DNA of 60,000 nucleotides from Bolinopsis microptera. Lineage: Eukaryota > Ctenophora > Tentaculata > Lobata > Bolinopsidae. Both the position numbers and the translations under genes were made by a program. The notes under the pieces were generated by a model. The model did no database searches. It was not told the origin of the DNA and saw only the letters and a list, made by a program, of their open reading frames with translations. The stretch is taken from assembly GCF_026151205.1 (NCBI RefSeq), contig NC_087083.1, forward strand, positions 9,733,460 to 9,793,459, in the 5' to 3' direction. Of this stretch, positions 30,932 to 46,599 are shown piece after piece (the stretch's first letter is position 1; every line of letters begins with the position of its first letter).

Positions 30932-32189
30932 CCAACATGTAGGTATATTGTATTGATCCTTCGGTTCTACAGCTCTTGACCTAGGGCTGAAACCGTAAGA
31001 TCGAGGCAATCCTCACCTCAACTGATCGAACTTGATCGGAGAGCAGAGTACGACAAAACACAGCAGGTAAGCAATTCATTTTTGTGACTGTTCCTCACCT
31101 GTACAACGTTGCACGAGAAATCGATTTAAATTGGTTTTACAGCCCTAATCATGACCTACGGAGTTGAACTTAAGCTGAGACCGAAAGATCGAGGCAATCC
31201 TCACCTTCAATGATCGAACAGGTATTACAAACATCGATCACGTGATATGACCGTAAGTTGACCCGAACTAAAGTCAACTACCTTCTGAACACGCACTAAG
31301 TCTAAAGTCCACCAGGGAAATATATTGAAAAATATATTTTGTCAAACTCGAAGAAAACTTCTTGTGAATTACCTAAGTTATGTTTGTAAACAGTAAAATA
31401 ACTAATTCGTCAATCATGGATATTGGATATGCAGATGATCCAGTTTCTCTCTAAACTTAAAACTTCGTGATATTTCAATCGATTTTACTCGAATTCTTTA
31501 AAAAATATTTGCCTAATAACGGTCTGACGCGCGTTGCACGCTCCTTTTTAGTTTGTTTACACGAAAATGAAATCTTCGCATTGTTAGCAAAATATTCGCC
31601 TCCTTATAATTTATTTGCGCGAGAGTTAAATCTACGCTTTTCTTAGCAATATATTCGCCTCCTTATGATTTATTCGCGCGAGGATTGAATATGCGCGTTT
31701 TTAAGTTCTTACTTCTTAGCAAAATATTTTATTTGAACGAAAACTCAAAATTTACCGAGAAATCGACCTTTTTATTAACTCATTTTGATGACTGTTTCTG
31801 ATCAGAAATTGCACGAAAAATCGATTTAACTAGGTTTCAGAACATATAAACAATTCCTTATCCGTCAAAATTGATATTTTATAGTTAATACTAGCAACAA
31901 GCAACATATATTTTGATCCTATGGTTCTACTCATGATATGACCTAGGGAGTTAAGCTGAAACCGAAAGATCGAGGCAATCGAACAAGTAGGTACTAACAC
32001 AATTTTCAGATAGAAATGTTCGTTGCAATATTATTTTTATTGCAGCTTTGCAACTTGAGCGAAGTAAAGAGCAAAGTACGAAAAACACAGCAGGCAAGCA
32101 ACTCATTTTGGTGACTATTCCTCATGTAACTGCTAACGTTGCACGAGAAATCGATTTTAGTTGGTTTTTAAAGCCCAATAACGCTTTTA

Positions 32190-35865
<3,676 letters not shown>

Positions 35866-35889
35866 GTTGGTTTTGTTTGAGTAACATAA

Positions 35890-38800
35890 ATTTCAGGATA
35901 AGAAAGCGTAAAAAGAGTTATTGGCGCTTGTAAAACAAAAACTATAATCGATTTTCGTGAACGTTAGCAGTTAAATGGAGGAATAGTCACAAAATGAGTT
36001 GATTGCTGAATGTGTTTTTTCGTACTTTGCTCTTTACGCTCAAGTTGCATAGCTGCAATAAACATAATATTGCAACGAACATTTCTATCTGAAAATTGTG
36101 TTAGTACCTACTTGTTCGATTGCCTCGATCTTTCGGTTTCAGCTTAACTCCCTAGGTCATAGCATGAGTAGAACCATAGGATCAAAATATATGTTGCTTG
36201 TTGCTAGTATTAACTATAAAATATCAATTTTGACGGATAAGGAATTGTTTATATGTTCTGAAACCTAGTTAAATCGATTTTTCGTGCAATTTCTGATCAG
36301 AAACAGTCATCAAAATGAGTTAATAAAAAGGTCGATTTCTCGGTAAATTTTGAGTTTTCGTTCAAATAAATATTTTGCTAAGAAGTAAGAACTTAAAAAC
36401 GCGCATATTCAATCCTCGCGCGAATAAATCATAAGGAGGCGAATATATTGCTAAGAAAGCGTAGATTTAACTCTCGCGCAAATAAATTATAAGGAGGCGA
36501 ATATTTTGCTAACAATGCGAAGATTTCATTCTCGTGTAAACAAACTAAAAAGGAGCGTGCAACGCGCGTCAGACCGTTATTAGGCAAATATTTTTTAAAG
36601 AATTCGAGTAAAATCGATTGAAATATCACGAAGTTTTAAGTTTAGAGAGAAACTGGATCATCTGCATATCCAATATCCATGATTGACGAATTAGTTATTT
36701 TACTGTTTACAAACATAACTTAGGTAATTCACAAGAAGTTTTCTTCGAGTTTGACAAAATATATTTTTCAATATATTTCCCTGGTGGACTTTAGACTTAG
36801 TGCGTGTTCAGAAGGTAGTTGACTTTAGTTCGGGTCAACTTACGGTCATATCACGTGATCGATGTTTGTAATACCTGTTCGATCATTGAAGGTGAGGATT
36901 GCCTCGATCTTTCGGTCTCAGCTTAAGTTCAACTCCGTAGGTCATGATTAGGGCTGTAAAACCAATTTAAATCGATTTCTCGTGCAACGTTGTACAGGTG
37001 AGGAACAGTCACAAAAATGAATTGCTTACCTGCTGTGTTTTGTCGTACTCTGCTCTCCGATCAAGTTCGATCAGTTGAGGTGAGGATTGCCTCGATCTTA
37101 CGGTTTCAGCCCTAGGTCAAGAGCTGTAGAACCGAAGGATCAATACAATATACCTACATGTTGGCGTTGCTTGTTGCTCGTATTAACTATAAAACATAAA
37201 TTTTGAGGAATAAGGATTTGTTTATAGGTTCTGAAACCTAGTTAAATCGATTTTTTGTGCAATTTTAGGTCAGAAACAGTCATCAAAATAGATTAATTAG
37301 ACGGTCAATTTCTCGGTAAATTTTGAGCTTTCGTTCAGATAAATATTTTGCTAAGAACTGCGCGAACATAAAAAACACAAATTGAATCCTCTCGCAAATA
37401 AATTATAAGGTGGCGAATATTTCCCTAAGGAAGCGAAGATTTATTTGCGTCGCGCAAATAATTATAAGGATGCGAATATTTTGCTAATAATGCGAAGATT
37501 GCATTCTCGCGTAAACAAACCAAAAAGGGGCGTGCAACGCGCGTCAAACTGTTTGGCAATTATTTTTCCAAGAATGCGCGAGTAAATCGATTTAAAATAT
37601 TACGGAGTTTTAAGTTTAGAGAGAAACTGGATCATCTGCATATCCATGATTGACGAATTAGTTATTTTACTGTTTACAAACATAACTTAGGTAATTCACA
37701 AAAAGTTTGTTGGTTGTAGAACAATCTCGAGGCGTCCATCTCTCAATCTTCAGGTATCCACTGATTTCACAGCAAAAATTTCTGGTCAATAACAGCATGA
37801 ATCGTATAGCTCTGGGTGAATATATTCGGGGCGACGTAAAACGTGCCGTCTGCAATCCAGTTGCTACCATGCCAGCGTAGCAAGGTTCCGGGCTGTAGAG
37901 AAGGCAACGACTCGTACATTCCGATCTGTCTTCCCGCCGAAGATAACAAATGGCTCGTCCCGTCTCGTGGAGGTGCATGTAGAAGGAAGGAGGAATTCTT
38001 CTGAGGTCTTCGCTTCAGAGTGCTGTGCAGATCCGGACGCCTTGGCTTTACTGCCTTGGGCTGTTCAGCAGCTTTCCGCTTCAGTGCATGCTCGGCTCAC
38101 ATCCTTGGATACGAGAACCAGCCCCTTTTGGACCTGGCTCACGTCCGTTATGTGAACACATGCCGAGAGCTCAAACACTTCTCAAACACAACTACTTACT
38201 AAACTGTCATGTGAATAATATGGATCACATCACAAATGATACGTCACTGATTGGGCCATGTCATGTGATACCTAGCTGTGGGAGGCCGGAATGAGAGGTT
38301 CCTAGTTGTCGGTCACCGCTAAGTTCTAACACTAAAGTTCGCTAGGTAGATTCGCTACTGTCCAATTGTTTAAATTTTGTTGTTTCTAGCGGAGTAAAGT
38401 CTAAGTCATAGGTACCGCACTCTAGTTCGGAAAATGATGTTTTGTTAAACAAATCGAAGCGGTTACTGTTAGGTAGGTAGTCGTACTCGTACACAGTTAT
38501 AATTAACAAGTTAACATCAACTAAAGTTTAATTGGTAAATATAAACACACTTTAACTTTGAGCGTGTGTTTTAGACCTCATTATAATATACACAATATCC
38601 TATCTTATTTCCAAGTTCAGGTCAGATCCTATCCTTCTTTTGGATCATAAACTCATCAAGTGATTCGTCAGGCCGGTTAAGACGGTTCACGTTACTTATT
38701 TCGAAGTGATCTTGTGGACGCGATTCGTCGGTCACGTTATGTATTTCGATCCACTGATCATAATTCCTTCGGGTCAGTTCAATCCACGTATACAGTATGT

Positions 38801-39391
38801 GATCCACTGCAGAGTCGTAAGCAGCATATGATCCTAATTCCTATCACAAATGAAGTTATGTAAAATATAAGGTGGCAAAGATTTTTTTAAGAAAGCGTAG
38901 CTAGATTTAACTCTCCCGCAAATAAATTATAAGGCGGCAAATATTATGCTAAGAAAGCGTAGATTTAACTCTCCCGCAAATAAATTATAAGGTGGCGAAT
39001 ATTTTGCTAAGAAAGCGTAGATTTAACTCTCGCGCAAATAAATTATAAGGTGGCGAATATTTTGCTAAGAAAGCGTAGATTTAACTGTCGCGCAAATAAA
39101 TTATAAGGAGGCGAATATTTTGCTAAGAATGCGAAGATTTTATTCTCGCGTAAACAAACTAAAAAGGAGCGTGCAGCGCGCGTCTGACCGTTTGGCAAAT
39201 ATTTTGCTAAGAATGCGCATTTTCCTAACGTAAAATTCGCCTCCTTATGAAATATTTGCATCATCACGCGCAGCCTGGCAAATACATCATAACACGGCGC
39301 ATATTTTGCTAAGATGGCAAATATTTCGTTAGCGCGGCAATTATTTGCGTAACATGGCAATGTTGCAACCCGGGAGGGGGCTATAATACTC
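35890..39391 (-). repeat. Giant palindrome, right arm
   Basis: Inverse of 28111-32187, lacking the MITE. In the outer section, positions in the two arms sum to about 67494, so the arms are collinear without other large indels there. It ends at CCCGGGAGGGGGCT near 39385; beyond that the flanks differ. Confidence 0.93.
37767..37956 (-). pseudogene. Mutator-like transposase fragment, right arm
   Basis: Mirror copy of the fragment at 29538-29727, with the same frameshift and the same stop. The break therefore predates formation or homogenisation of the palindrome. Confidence 0.7.
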
Positions 39392-39546
39392 CTGCAGCGG
39401 AGTTATAATTCTGAAGCATTGCTTTTATTTCTGCAATTCTCACCTACTGCAGGCAATCAATATAAACGAAACAATTAATAATATAATAAAAATAATAATT
39501 ATAATAAAAAATAGGATGGAATGGAGTGACGCCCCCCGCTAGCAGA

Positions 39547-42500
39547 ATGGCAGTTGTAACAGACGTGCTCGCTAGAAGTCTACCTTTGCTCACCTTACTT
39601 CTCCTTATGCCGATGTCTTCGACTCTGAACATTTCAAGTTGGAACCTCAATGGTATTAAAGGTAACATTCTTAGGAGAGAACATTTAGTAAGTGACGCTA
39701 AACGTTATCATTTTGATGTAGTGTGTCTCCAAGAGACAAAATGCCGAGACTTCGAGGAAACAATTATTGACGGTCACAAACTTGTAACACTAGCCCAATC
39801 AGACAATTGGTATCATTATGGTCTCGGTTTTCTAATCTGCCCAGCCCTTGTACCTTCTATTGTTGCATGGAGATCACTTAGTAACAGAGTGGCTTTCATT
39901 GATATAAGACTCACAGAACACAACGGATCTCATCGTATGATCAGGATCGTTAACGTGTACGGACCAACCAAGAAGATTGTCGATGATGACATCAGTAGGG
40001 TCACAGGTAACTCCCCATTGTTACAATCATATTTCAATGATCTGAAAACTGCTATCAATATCCCAGCTCGATTCGATTTGTTTGTTGCTGGTTATTTTAA
40101 CGCCCGCCTTGGGAGATGCAGTAGGAAAGAGTATGATGCTGGCCTTAATAATCATATTGGTCAGTTCGGTAATGGTCTGAGAAACAGGAACGGTGAGTTC
40201 CTACTGGACTTTATTGTTGATAATGGTCTGTTTGCGTGCAATACTGCGTTTCAACACAGAGCGAAGCATATTACCACCTGGAAGGCTAGATGTGTTCCCA
40301 AGGGTAGACCCAAGGGTTCAAAAGACACTGTGAACTATTTTAAACAAATTGATTATATTTTATGTCGTACTAACTTTAAAGTCTGTTTAACAGACTCCCG
40401 CTCTTTTTGCGGTGATTTTGTGAAATCTGACCATAAACCTGTGGTCGCACGTTTTAAACTTGGTTGTGAATACATTGTACATAAGCGGCCCAGGTCTGAC
40501 AAAATAAGGTTTGATGTCAATCGCCTTAATGATTCTGATATTAAGTCTAAATTTTTTGATTCCTTTAAAAGTAATATTGATTGTAGAGTTTTAACTAATA
40601 ATGCTATTTCTGAAAATTCTGATATATTTGGTATATTGAGTAAATGTGCCGTCCAGGTGGTTGGTAAAGTGCCCCCGGGGAAGCCTCATCAGTACAGCGA
40701 CGATCCAACTGTCGTTAAACTTTCAGCAGAGAGAAAGTCCCTTCAGCAAGAATGTAGTCTCACAGGGATAAGCGACAGGAGTGACCTCAGAAAAAGAATC
40801 AACCATCTCAAACGTACCATCAAAAAGAGGTTGAAATCCATCAATGAGGCCGCAGCTAACGCCCTAGTAGATGTCATCAACAAAACCGACAGCTGCAGAA
40901 GCATGTTTGAAGCGAATAGAACTTTGGCCCAGTGTAGGATGAAGAAAGACGGAGTGACTGTCCACGATGCAGACGGGAACACCTTAGGTTCTGACTCATT
41001 AGAAGCTATTAAAGAATACTTTAATAATGAGTTCAATGACAAAGATGAACCCCACCTCCCAGCATTCATAGACCCTCCTGGAAGCCTCCTCTGTCCCATA
41101 ACACCTGAAGAAGTTGGCCGTGCTGTTATGAAGCTGAAATCCGGTAGAGCGTGTGGCCCTGACGGTATACCTAATGAGCTAATGAAAGCTGCTGGATATC
41201 CCCTCCACTGTGAGTTGGCTAGGATCTACAATCTCTCCTTTGAGACCAACACATACATCCCAGCTATTGGAGAAGGTATCCTGACACCCCTTCAGAAGCC
41301 AGGAAAACCCCGAGGTCCGATAAAGTCTATCCGGCCCCTCACATTGCTAAATGGAACTAGAAAAGTCCTATCCCTCGTAGCCTTGAACAGAATCAATTAC
41401 CACGTTGATATGTACACTGGACCTTGGCAGGCGGCATACAAGCAGGGTCGCAGTTGTGCTGACCTGGTATGGTCTCAGAGAATGTTGACATCAGTGGTTA
41501 CCAGGCGCGAGTTTGAGTATAGTAAAATCAACATTGACATGACCGCTGCGTTTAATACTATCCGCAGACAGACCATCATCAACCTCCTCATTGATGCAGG
41601 ATGCTCTAGAGACGACATTCGCCTAGTTCAGTACCTCCTCTCAAATACAAAGCTCAAGGTGACGGTCAACAGATCTGAGTCTGGTGAATTTGTGATTAAT
41701 ATTGGCGCTTACCAGGGAGACAGTCTGGCAGGTAAAGTGTTTACATTGACCCTTGCCGGTGCCCTGAATCACATCAGAGCCGTGATCAGTGTCACGATTC
41801 CTAGACCGAACCCCCCAGTCTCTGATAGAGGCCTCCCGTTAGAGTCCGCCTATGCTGATGATGCTGAGCTTCTGAGTGAAGATGGTCAGAGCCTGGTGAA
41901 GATACTAGAGATTGCCAGTGATATACTAAAGGATTGGAGTCTCTTTGTTAACGAATCAAAGACGGTGTTTACAAGAGTGTATTTGGCAGATACAGATGCT
42001 TTAGATGCCCATGGCAATAAAATTAGAGGAGATGAAGAGTGGCGAGAGTCAGTGCTATTAGGATCAAAGCTCTGTTCAGAAAGAGATATTGTCAACAGAC
42101 GCAACAAAGCCAATGTTGCCTTCTACACCTACAAGAAAGTCTGGTTGAATAGTTCTGTTCAGATCAGTGAGAGTAGAAAGCTGAAGCTGTACGAAGCTCT
42201 TGTCACTTCAGTGTTGTTGTATAACTGTAGCAACTGGGCTGCTCCTGAAACTGTAATGGCATCTGTCGACGTTCTTCAAAGGAAGCATCTGAGACAGATA
42301 ATCAACACCTATTGGCCTACGGTTATCAGTAACGAGAATTTATATAAGAGATGTAATGTCAGACCCCTTACTGAAAGGATCAAGAAAGCAAGATGGAAGA
42401 TGCTTGGGCACGTTCTCAGAAGCGGTGATGACACTCCCGCCTTCTTATCTTTCAGATTTGCATGTTTAGGATGTTTTGACTACAAAGGAAGGAGGGGCAG

Positions 42501-42648
42501 ACCTCGTTCAAATTTATTTGATTTATTATTAAAAGACATTATGACAAAACAAATTATTGTGATTGTAAATAAAAAATTTAGTTTAAGTAATTTCAACGAT
42601 TTAGTGTACAAAGCTCATGATAGACGTCTATGGAGAAGCTATGGGTGA
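39547..42648 (+). CDS. LINE ORF2-type protein: endonuclease plus reverse transcriptase, catalytic Asp replaced
   Basis: About 1,030 residues from the first in-frame ATG; a second ATG (39613, MSSTLNISSWNLNG) starts nearer the domain. Endonuclease motifs: SSWNLNGIKG, VVCLQETKCRD, VNVYGPT, VAGYFNARLG and KSDHKPVVARF. The third-to-last motif normally reads GDFNA, so Tyr replaces a catalytic Asp (GAT to TAT). RT motifs: ACGPDGIPNELMK, SIRPLTLLNGTRKVLS, AAYKQGRSCADLV, INIDMTAAFNTIRRQ, GAYQGDSLAGKVF and SAYADDAELLSE. The C-terminus has KARWKMLGHVLRSGDD and RRGRPRSNL, standard for several LINE clades. No ORF1 is visible upstream, where the palindrome ends. Its clade is uncertain. The frame is intact, so it was inserted recently. 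Confidence 0.88.
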   Translation: MAVVTDVLARSLPLLTLLLLMPMSSTLNISSWNLNGIKGNILRREHLVSDAKRYHFDVVCLQETKCRDFEETIIDGHKLVTLAQSDNWYHYGLGFLICPALVPSIVAWRSLSNRVAFIDIRLTEHNGSHRMIRIVNVYGPTKKIVDDDISRVTGNSPLLQSYFNDLKTAINIPARFDLFVAGYFNARLGRCSRKEYDAGLNNHIGQFGNGLRNRNGEFLLDFIVDNGLFACNTAFQHRAKHITTWKARCVPKGRPKGSKDTVNYFKQIDYILCRTNFKVCLTDSRSFCGDFVKSDHKPVVARFKLGCEYIVHKRPRSDKIRFDVNRLNDSDIKSKFFDSFKSNIDCRVLTNNAISENSDIFGILSKCAVQVVGKVPPGKPHQYSDDPTVVKLSAERKSLQQECSLTGISDRSDLRKRINHLKRTIKKRLKSINEAAANALVDVINKTDSCRSMFEANRTLAQCRMKKDGVTVHDADGNTLGSDSLEAIKEYFNNEFNDKDEPHLPAFIDPPGSLLCPITPEEVGRAVMKLKSGRACGPDGIPNELMKAAGYPLHCELARIYNLSFETNTYIPAIGEGILTPLQKPGKPRGPIKSIRPLTLLNGTRKVLSLVALNRINYHVDMYTGPWQAAYKQGRSCADLVWSQRMLTSVVTRREFEYSKINIDMTAAFNTIRRQTIINLLIDAGCSRDDIRLVQYLLSNTKLKVTVNRSESGEFVINIGAYQGDSLAGKVFTLTLAGALNHIRAVISVTIPRPNPPVSDRGLPLESAYADDAELLSEDGQSLVKILEIASDILKDWSLFVNESKTVFTRVYLADTDALDAHGNKIRGDEEWRESVLLGSKLCSERDIVNRRNKANVAFYTYKKVWLNSSVQISESRKLKLYEALVTSVLLYNCSNWAAPETVMASVDVLQRKHLRQIINTYWPTVISNENLYKRCNVRPLTERIKKARWKMLGHVLRSGDDTPAFLSFRFACLGCFDYKGRRGRPRSNLFDLLLKDIMTKQIIVIVNKKFSLSNFNDLVYKAHDRRLWRSYG

Positions 42649-43012
42649 GTCGAGACTACTCGGCCACTCGATTTTATGATTTAATTTATATTATCTTGTG
42701 TTTGCTGTATATAGTTGATTAATAATAAAAAATATTAGAATATTGAATCTACAAGTTGTTCCAATATAATTTCAAGGCAAATTACTGTATATTTCTATTA
42801 ATATTACGTTCTCATATGATTTTATGACGTATGATGCATATTCATATTATGATATATGTTATTTCGTGATACATTTCACGTTTTATGTTTAACCAATAAC
42901 CATTCTGATGAAAATATAATTTTATGGACAGTATTCGGGTTATACAATACTAATATCTCATCTATTATCCCCGGACGAGTTCAGCGAAACTCACACTAAT
43001 TTCAGAAAGCAT
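42649..43012. other. LINE 3' flank, AT-rich
   Basis: Probably includes the 3' untranslated part of the LINE. AATAATAAAAAATATTAG lies at 42721-42738; no clear poly-A or target duplication was identified. Confidence 0.4.
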
Positions 43013-43118
43013 TTTCCATGGAAATTTGCCACATTTTTCCACACCTCAACACACCATTTTTATAATATAAAAATGGTGTGTTGAGGTGTGGAAAAATGTA
43101 AAAAATTTCCATGGAAAT
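43013..43118. repeat. Long hairpin, ~45-bp arms
   Basis: ATTTCCATGGAAATTT, then ACATTTTTCCACACCTCAAC and ACACCATTTTTATA, pair with the inverse series ending ATTTCCATGGAAAT near 43118; one short internal asymmetry. Confidence 0.9.
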
Positions 43119-43137
43119 TATATCAGCTTCAGCGCTA

Positions 43138-43730
43138 TTAGCACCTTCCTCAAAATTCCTTCCAATATAGACTTTCTATTTCTAAGTATCTACCTTCACC
43201 TGTCATCATCCTAGCACTACCCTAGCAACAACCAATTACATATCAAGAACACAAATCACATGAAACTAACTTCACCTTCCATAGCCGTACTCTGCCGTCC
43301 GTGGTCTCGACACTCGACTCTAAGTCTAAGTGCTCCGCGTGACAAGTTTTAAAGTGCATGATTTTATAATATCGTCTGAATAGAACATCTCCTGACTTAA
43401 AATTTTCTTGAGTCGCCAGCTTAACTTCACACCATTTATATAGCACCTTCCTCACAAATTCATTCCAATAGACTTTTTAAGTATAGCAACCTTCCCCTGT
43501 CACCATCCTAACACTACCCTAGCGACAACCAATCACATATCAGAAACACAAATCATGTGACATTTTATTCACCTTCCATAGCCGTACGCGGTCTCGACAT
43601 TTTATTCACCTTCCACAGCCGTACGTGGTCTGGACTTTATAAGTGTGCTGCGAGTTGCAAGTTTTATAATATCGTCTGAATAGAATCTCTCCTGACTTGA
43701 AACTTTTTTGAGTCACCGCACCTGCAAAAT
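43138..43730. repeat. Tandem duplication of a ~300-bp unit
   Basis: The segment beginning TAGCACCTTCCTCA at 43138 recurs near 43440 with shared CATCCTA.CACTACCCTAGC, AACACAAATCA.TGA, CACCTTCCATAGCCGTAC and ATAATATCGTCTGAATAGAA. The second copy has a small internal repeat of the CACCTTCCA..GCCGTAC segment. Confidence 0.85.
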
Positions 43731-44308
43731 ACTCGAGTATCATTTGAGTTATCTAAAATAGAGTAGCTCGACTAATTCTCAAGATCCTGGTAGCACCTAC
43801 ATATACACTGGTATAAGTACCTTACCGGATTTAATTAAACGGAAACTGATTAAGGTCCTAGTTTTCATTTCATTGTCCGTTCAAATAAAGCTTGTCCTAC
43901 AAACTTATTGCTGGGAGAAAAGAAGTGGTCCAGTATATCGAGGTTAAACCCGGTAAGTTATTATAGAGAGGCCTGGTATATAAAGGTTTGACTGTACAAT
44001 GTACATATTATATAATAGATACATGAATAGCCATTTAGATTGTACTCTTTGATGAATTTTAATTTTATATTTGGTATGGGACTGTGAAGGGGTGAAAGCA
44101 TAAATTAATTTTGTCATCAATTTTCGTCAATTTTGAGTTTTGACATCAAAAATATTATTATATGATCGGCCAAAAATTAGGCATAGACATTTTTGATCGG
44201 TGAAAAATTTAAGCGGCTAACAGCTTCGAGCCCACTTATATCAGCCGACAAATATTAACTGATACTACTATTTCCTTATATGGAGTTACTACTAATACTA
44301 TGTCGGAG

Positions 44309-44470
44309 CTAAGTCCGATCTACGCCAGAAAACCCCTTCCATATATCACTGTCCCGCATCAGGGTTCGCAGTTCCTCTTTAGAGTTTGTCCCAACTTCCT
44401 TCAGTAACATAGACAAGTAGCTTTGTCTTGGTCGGCCTTGCTGTGCTCTAGCGTGCGTAGGTTCCCATAA
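44309..44470 (-). pseudogene. LINE ORF2 C-terminal remnant
   Basis: The minus-strand frame reads QQGRPRQSYLSMLLKEVG, then SKEELRTLMRDSDIWKGF before a stop. 'GRP.x.xYxxxLxxxxG...EEL...M.DRxxW' is the C-terminal tail of several LINE ORF2 proteins (family knowledge). No RT is recognisable next to it, so it is a short fossil. Confidence 0.65.
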
Positions 44471-46410
44471 TACTATGCTGATAAGTGATAGCATTCAATA
44501 AGCTTATCTAGAACTTATCTCTGCAGAGTCGAGTAATTATGAAAAATGAGTGTAACGAAATTATTGACTATGAACACCGAACTTTAATACTGAATATAAG
44601 CTGCTTTATTCATTGCACTTACTTAGCTAAATTGCCATTACTTCCAAGATTTTATTTTACTATTATACCTTTGTTTGCTAGGATTTTTCAGAGAATATTT
44701 AAAGTTTTGTTGAACATGTTTCGTGTGGGTCGAATGACTGATTTTGTTCGGTGAACACACTGTTAGTGGCCATGAGAATTAGCTTGTGGTCAGAATTTTA
44801 CAGAAAAAAAAACATTTGGGCGCGTTTTAAAAATCGGTCGGATGATTGTCGGATGATCAGATCAGAAACATTCGTGTTAAGTGTAACGCTCCATTTATAA
44901 GTGTAACGGTCCATTAAGTGTAACGCTCCATCATCAGCGTGACAGTCTGACATATTCGAGAATAATTTCCATTTCTCAACACTCGTTATATGTGACTAAT
45001 ATATGTCACATTTTTCTCATAACTCCATAAGTTTATATAGAAACATTATGGGTAGCGCTAAATTAGCACGTTCGAGTTTGAAAACGTATAAAAGTCCCAT
45101 TTCCCGGAGTGGAATTTTAAATGTTGAATTCAAGGAATTAAACACTTCAAAATCAAATGATTTTATGCGCGGTCAAGCGTTACCATGGTAACTAACGTCT
45201 GCAGACATTTTCAATTTATCACATTTAAAACCACCCCGTAGAGTGGGACCTTACGTTTTAAAACTTAAATGTGCTAATTATTATTTATTTACCGCTACTC
45301 AGATTAGCAGATAATGGCATGATATGGGATGATCCGCTCAGAAATTAAATTATCAAATACAGTATCCCATGATATAGGCTATCAATTTCTGATTCTAACC
45401 AGACACCACAATTTAAACTCATCCAAATGGATTGTATCATATCAAAAAATTTAATCTGCAAATTATATTTAAGCATCATGATCCTATTTACAAGCTAGAC
45501 GTGGACGTGATATACCACGTGACACTCTATTTGCTTATCATATCATCACGTGACCAGTGACCATGTGTGCCTGCATGCGCAGTCAAGGTTACTATGGTTA
45601 CGCGTTTGCAGACATTTTGATGTCGTACTAGGGTAGGTTCGCAGAATAATTTGTCATGTACCTACCTCTGTTCAGGACATGTTATTTTCTGTTAACACGA
45701 AATTCTTCAGCTTCCATCCATCGGCCCTCCCAGCGTATCGAGTTATTATAAACAAATGGTATTGTCCCTGAAATGTGGACTATGAGTATGATTAAATTTG
45801 TTTTAGAATGCAATGTTTAGTATTTTATTTGTCAGTTTGTCAGTTTATGTTCATACTTCGTTTCTGACAATTGTTTCACATTGGAGTGTTTATTGTTAGG
45901 AATCAAAATCCCACCGTTACGTTGCAAAGTTTTTTAAAGATTTTGTTCAGAATTTTTCCAGAAACAATTTTTTCGGTCTGGAATGAACGAAATTATTGGT
46001 TATTTGGTAATCTGTCGATGCCCATTTAGGCCACAGTTAAGTCTGCACGGTTGATGCACAGTCGGGGAACGAATTTAGATAGTGATAGAGATACACGAAA
46101 ATTAACAAAAGACCGTTTTCTTCAAGATCATAGTAAAGTAGTAATAGTATTTATGTGTCTGAGAAAAACAAATTTCATGGCAAATTTAATTTAGTATTCA
46201 ATTTTATGGACTGGTGTTTACAAATAATCGTTTTGAATAATTTATTATACAAGGAAAATGTAGATTTTATAGTCTCTAAGTCTACTGTAAAGGCTTCCAT
46301 CACTTTTGGATTGCAGGCTGCAGTCTCCGGCTTTCACTAATTCGCTCGCCTTAAGAATACGATTATAACGTGATTTTGGTTTTTATGGTTTTGCAGCCGA
46401 AAAACGGTTT
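44471..46410. other. Intergenic
   Basis: No gene recognised. Near 44881-44935 a short tandem motif (AAGTGTAACGCTCCAT and variants) occurs three times. Confidence 0.45.
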
Positions 46411-46414
46411 TACA

Positions 46415-46500
46415 TAAATCCTAATCCCAACCCTTACCCTAACCATAACCCTGAAGCTATCCATAACCCTAATCACAATCCTAACAGTAACCCTAACTCG
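46415..46500 (+). repeat. Degenerate CCCTAA-like interstitial repeat
   Basis: About 13 imperfect units of the type AACCCTAACC / ATAACCCTA / ATCCTAAC. It resembles decayed animal telomere repeat, but it is short and mixed. Confidence 0.6.
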
Positions 46501-46599
46501 AGCCATAAACAATCGAATTCGTGTTAAACTATAGCCAAGCCTGTCACGTGACCAAAACTTTTTTTCCCATAACTCTCGACAGGGAAACATTTATACCCT

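Larger units (their letters stand above)
28111..32187 (+). repeat. Giant palindrome, left arm
   Basis: Matches 35890-39391 in inverse orientation with only scattered single-base differences (for example GATCCGAAGG against GACCCGAAGG). It is longer than the right arm mainly through the MITE at 30336-30938. The arm holds five or so tandem 58-bp units at 28370-28640 (CTTAGCAAAATATTCGCC, then ATTTATTTGCGCGAGAG), a transposase fragment, and three or four copies of a motif reading GAAACCGAAAGATCGAGGCA. Confidence 0.93.
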
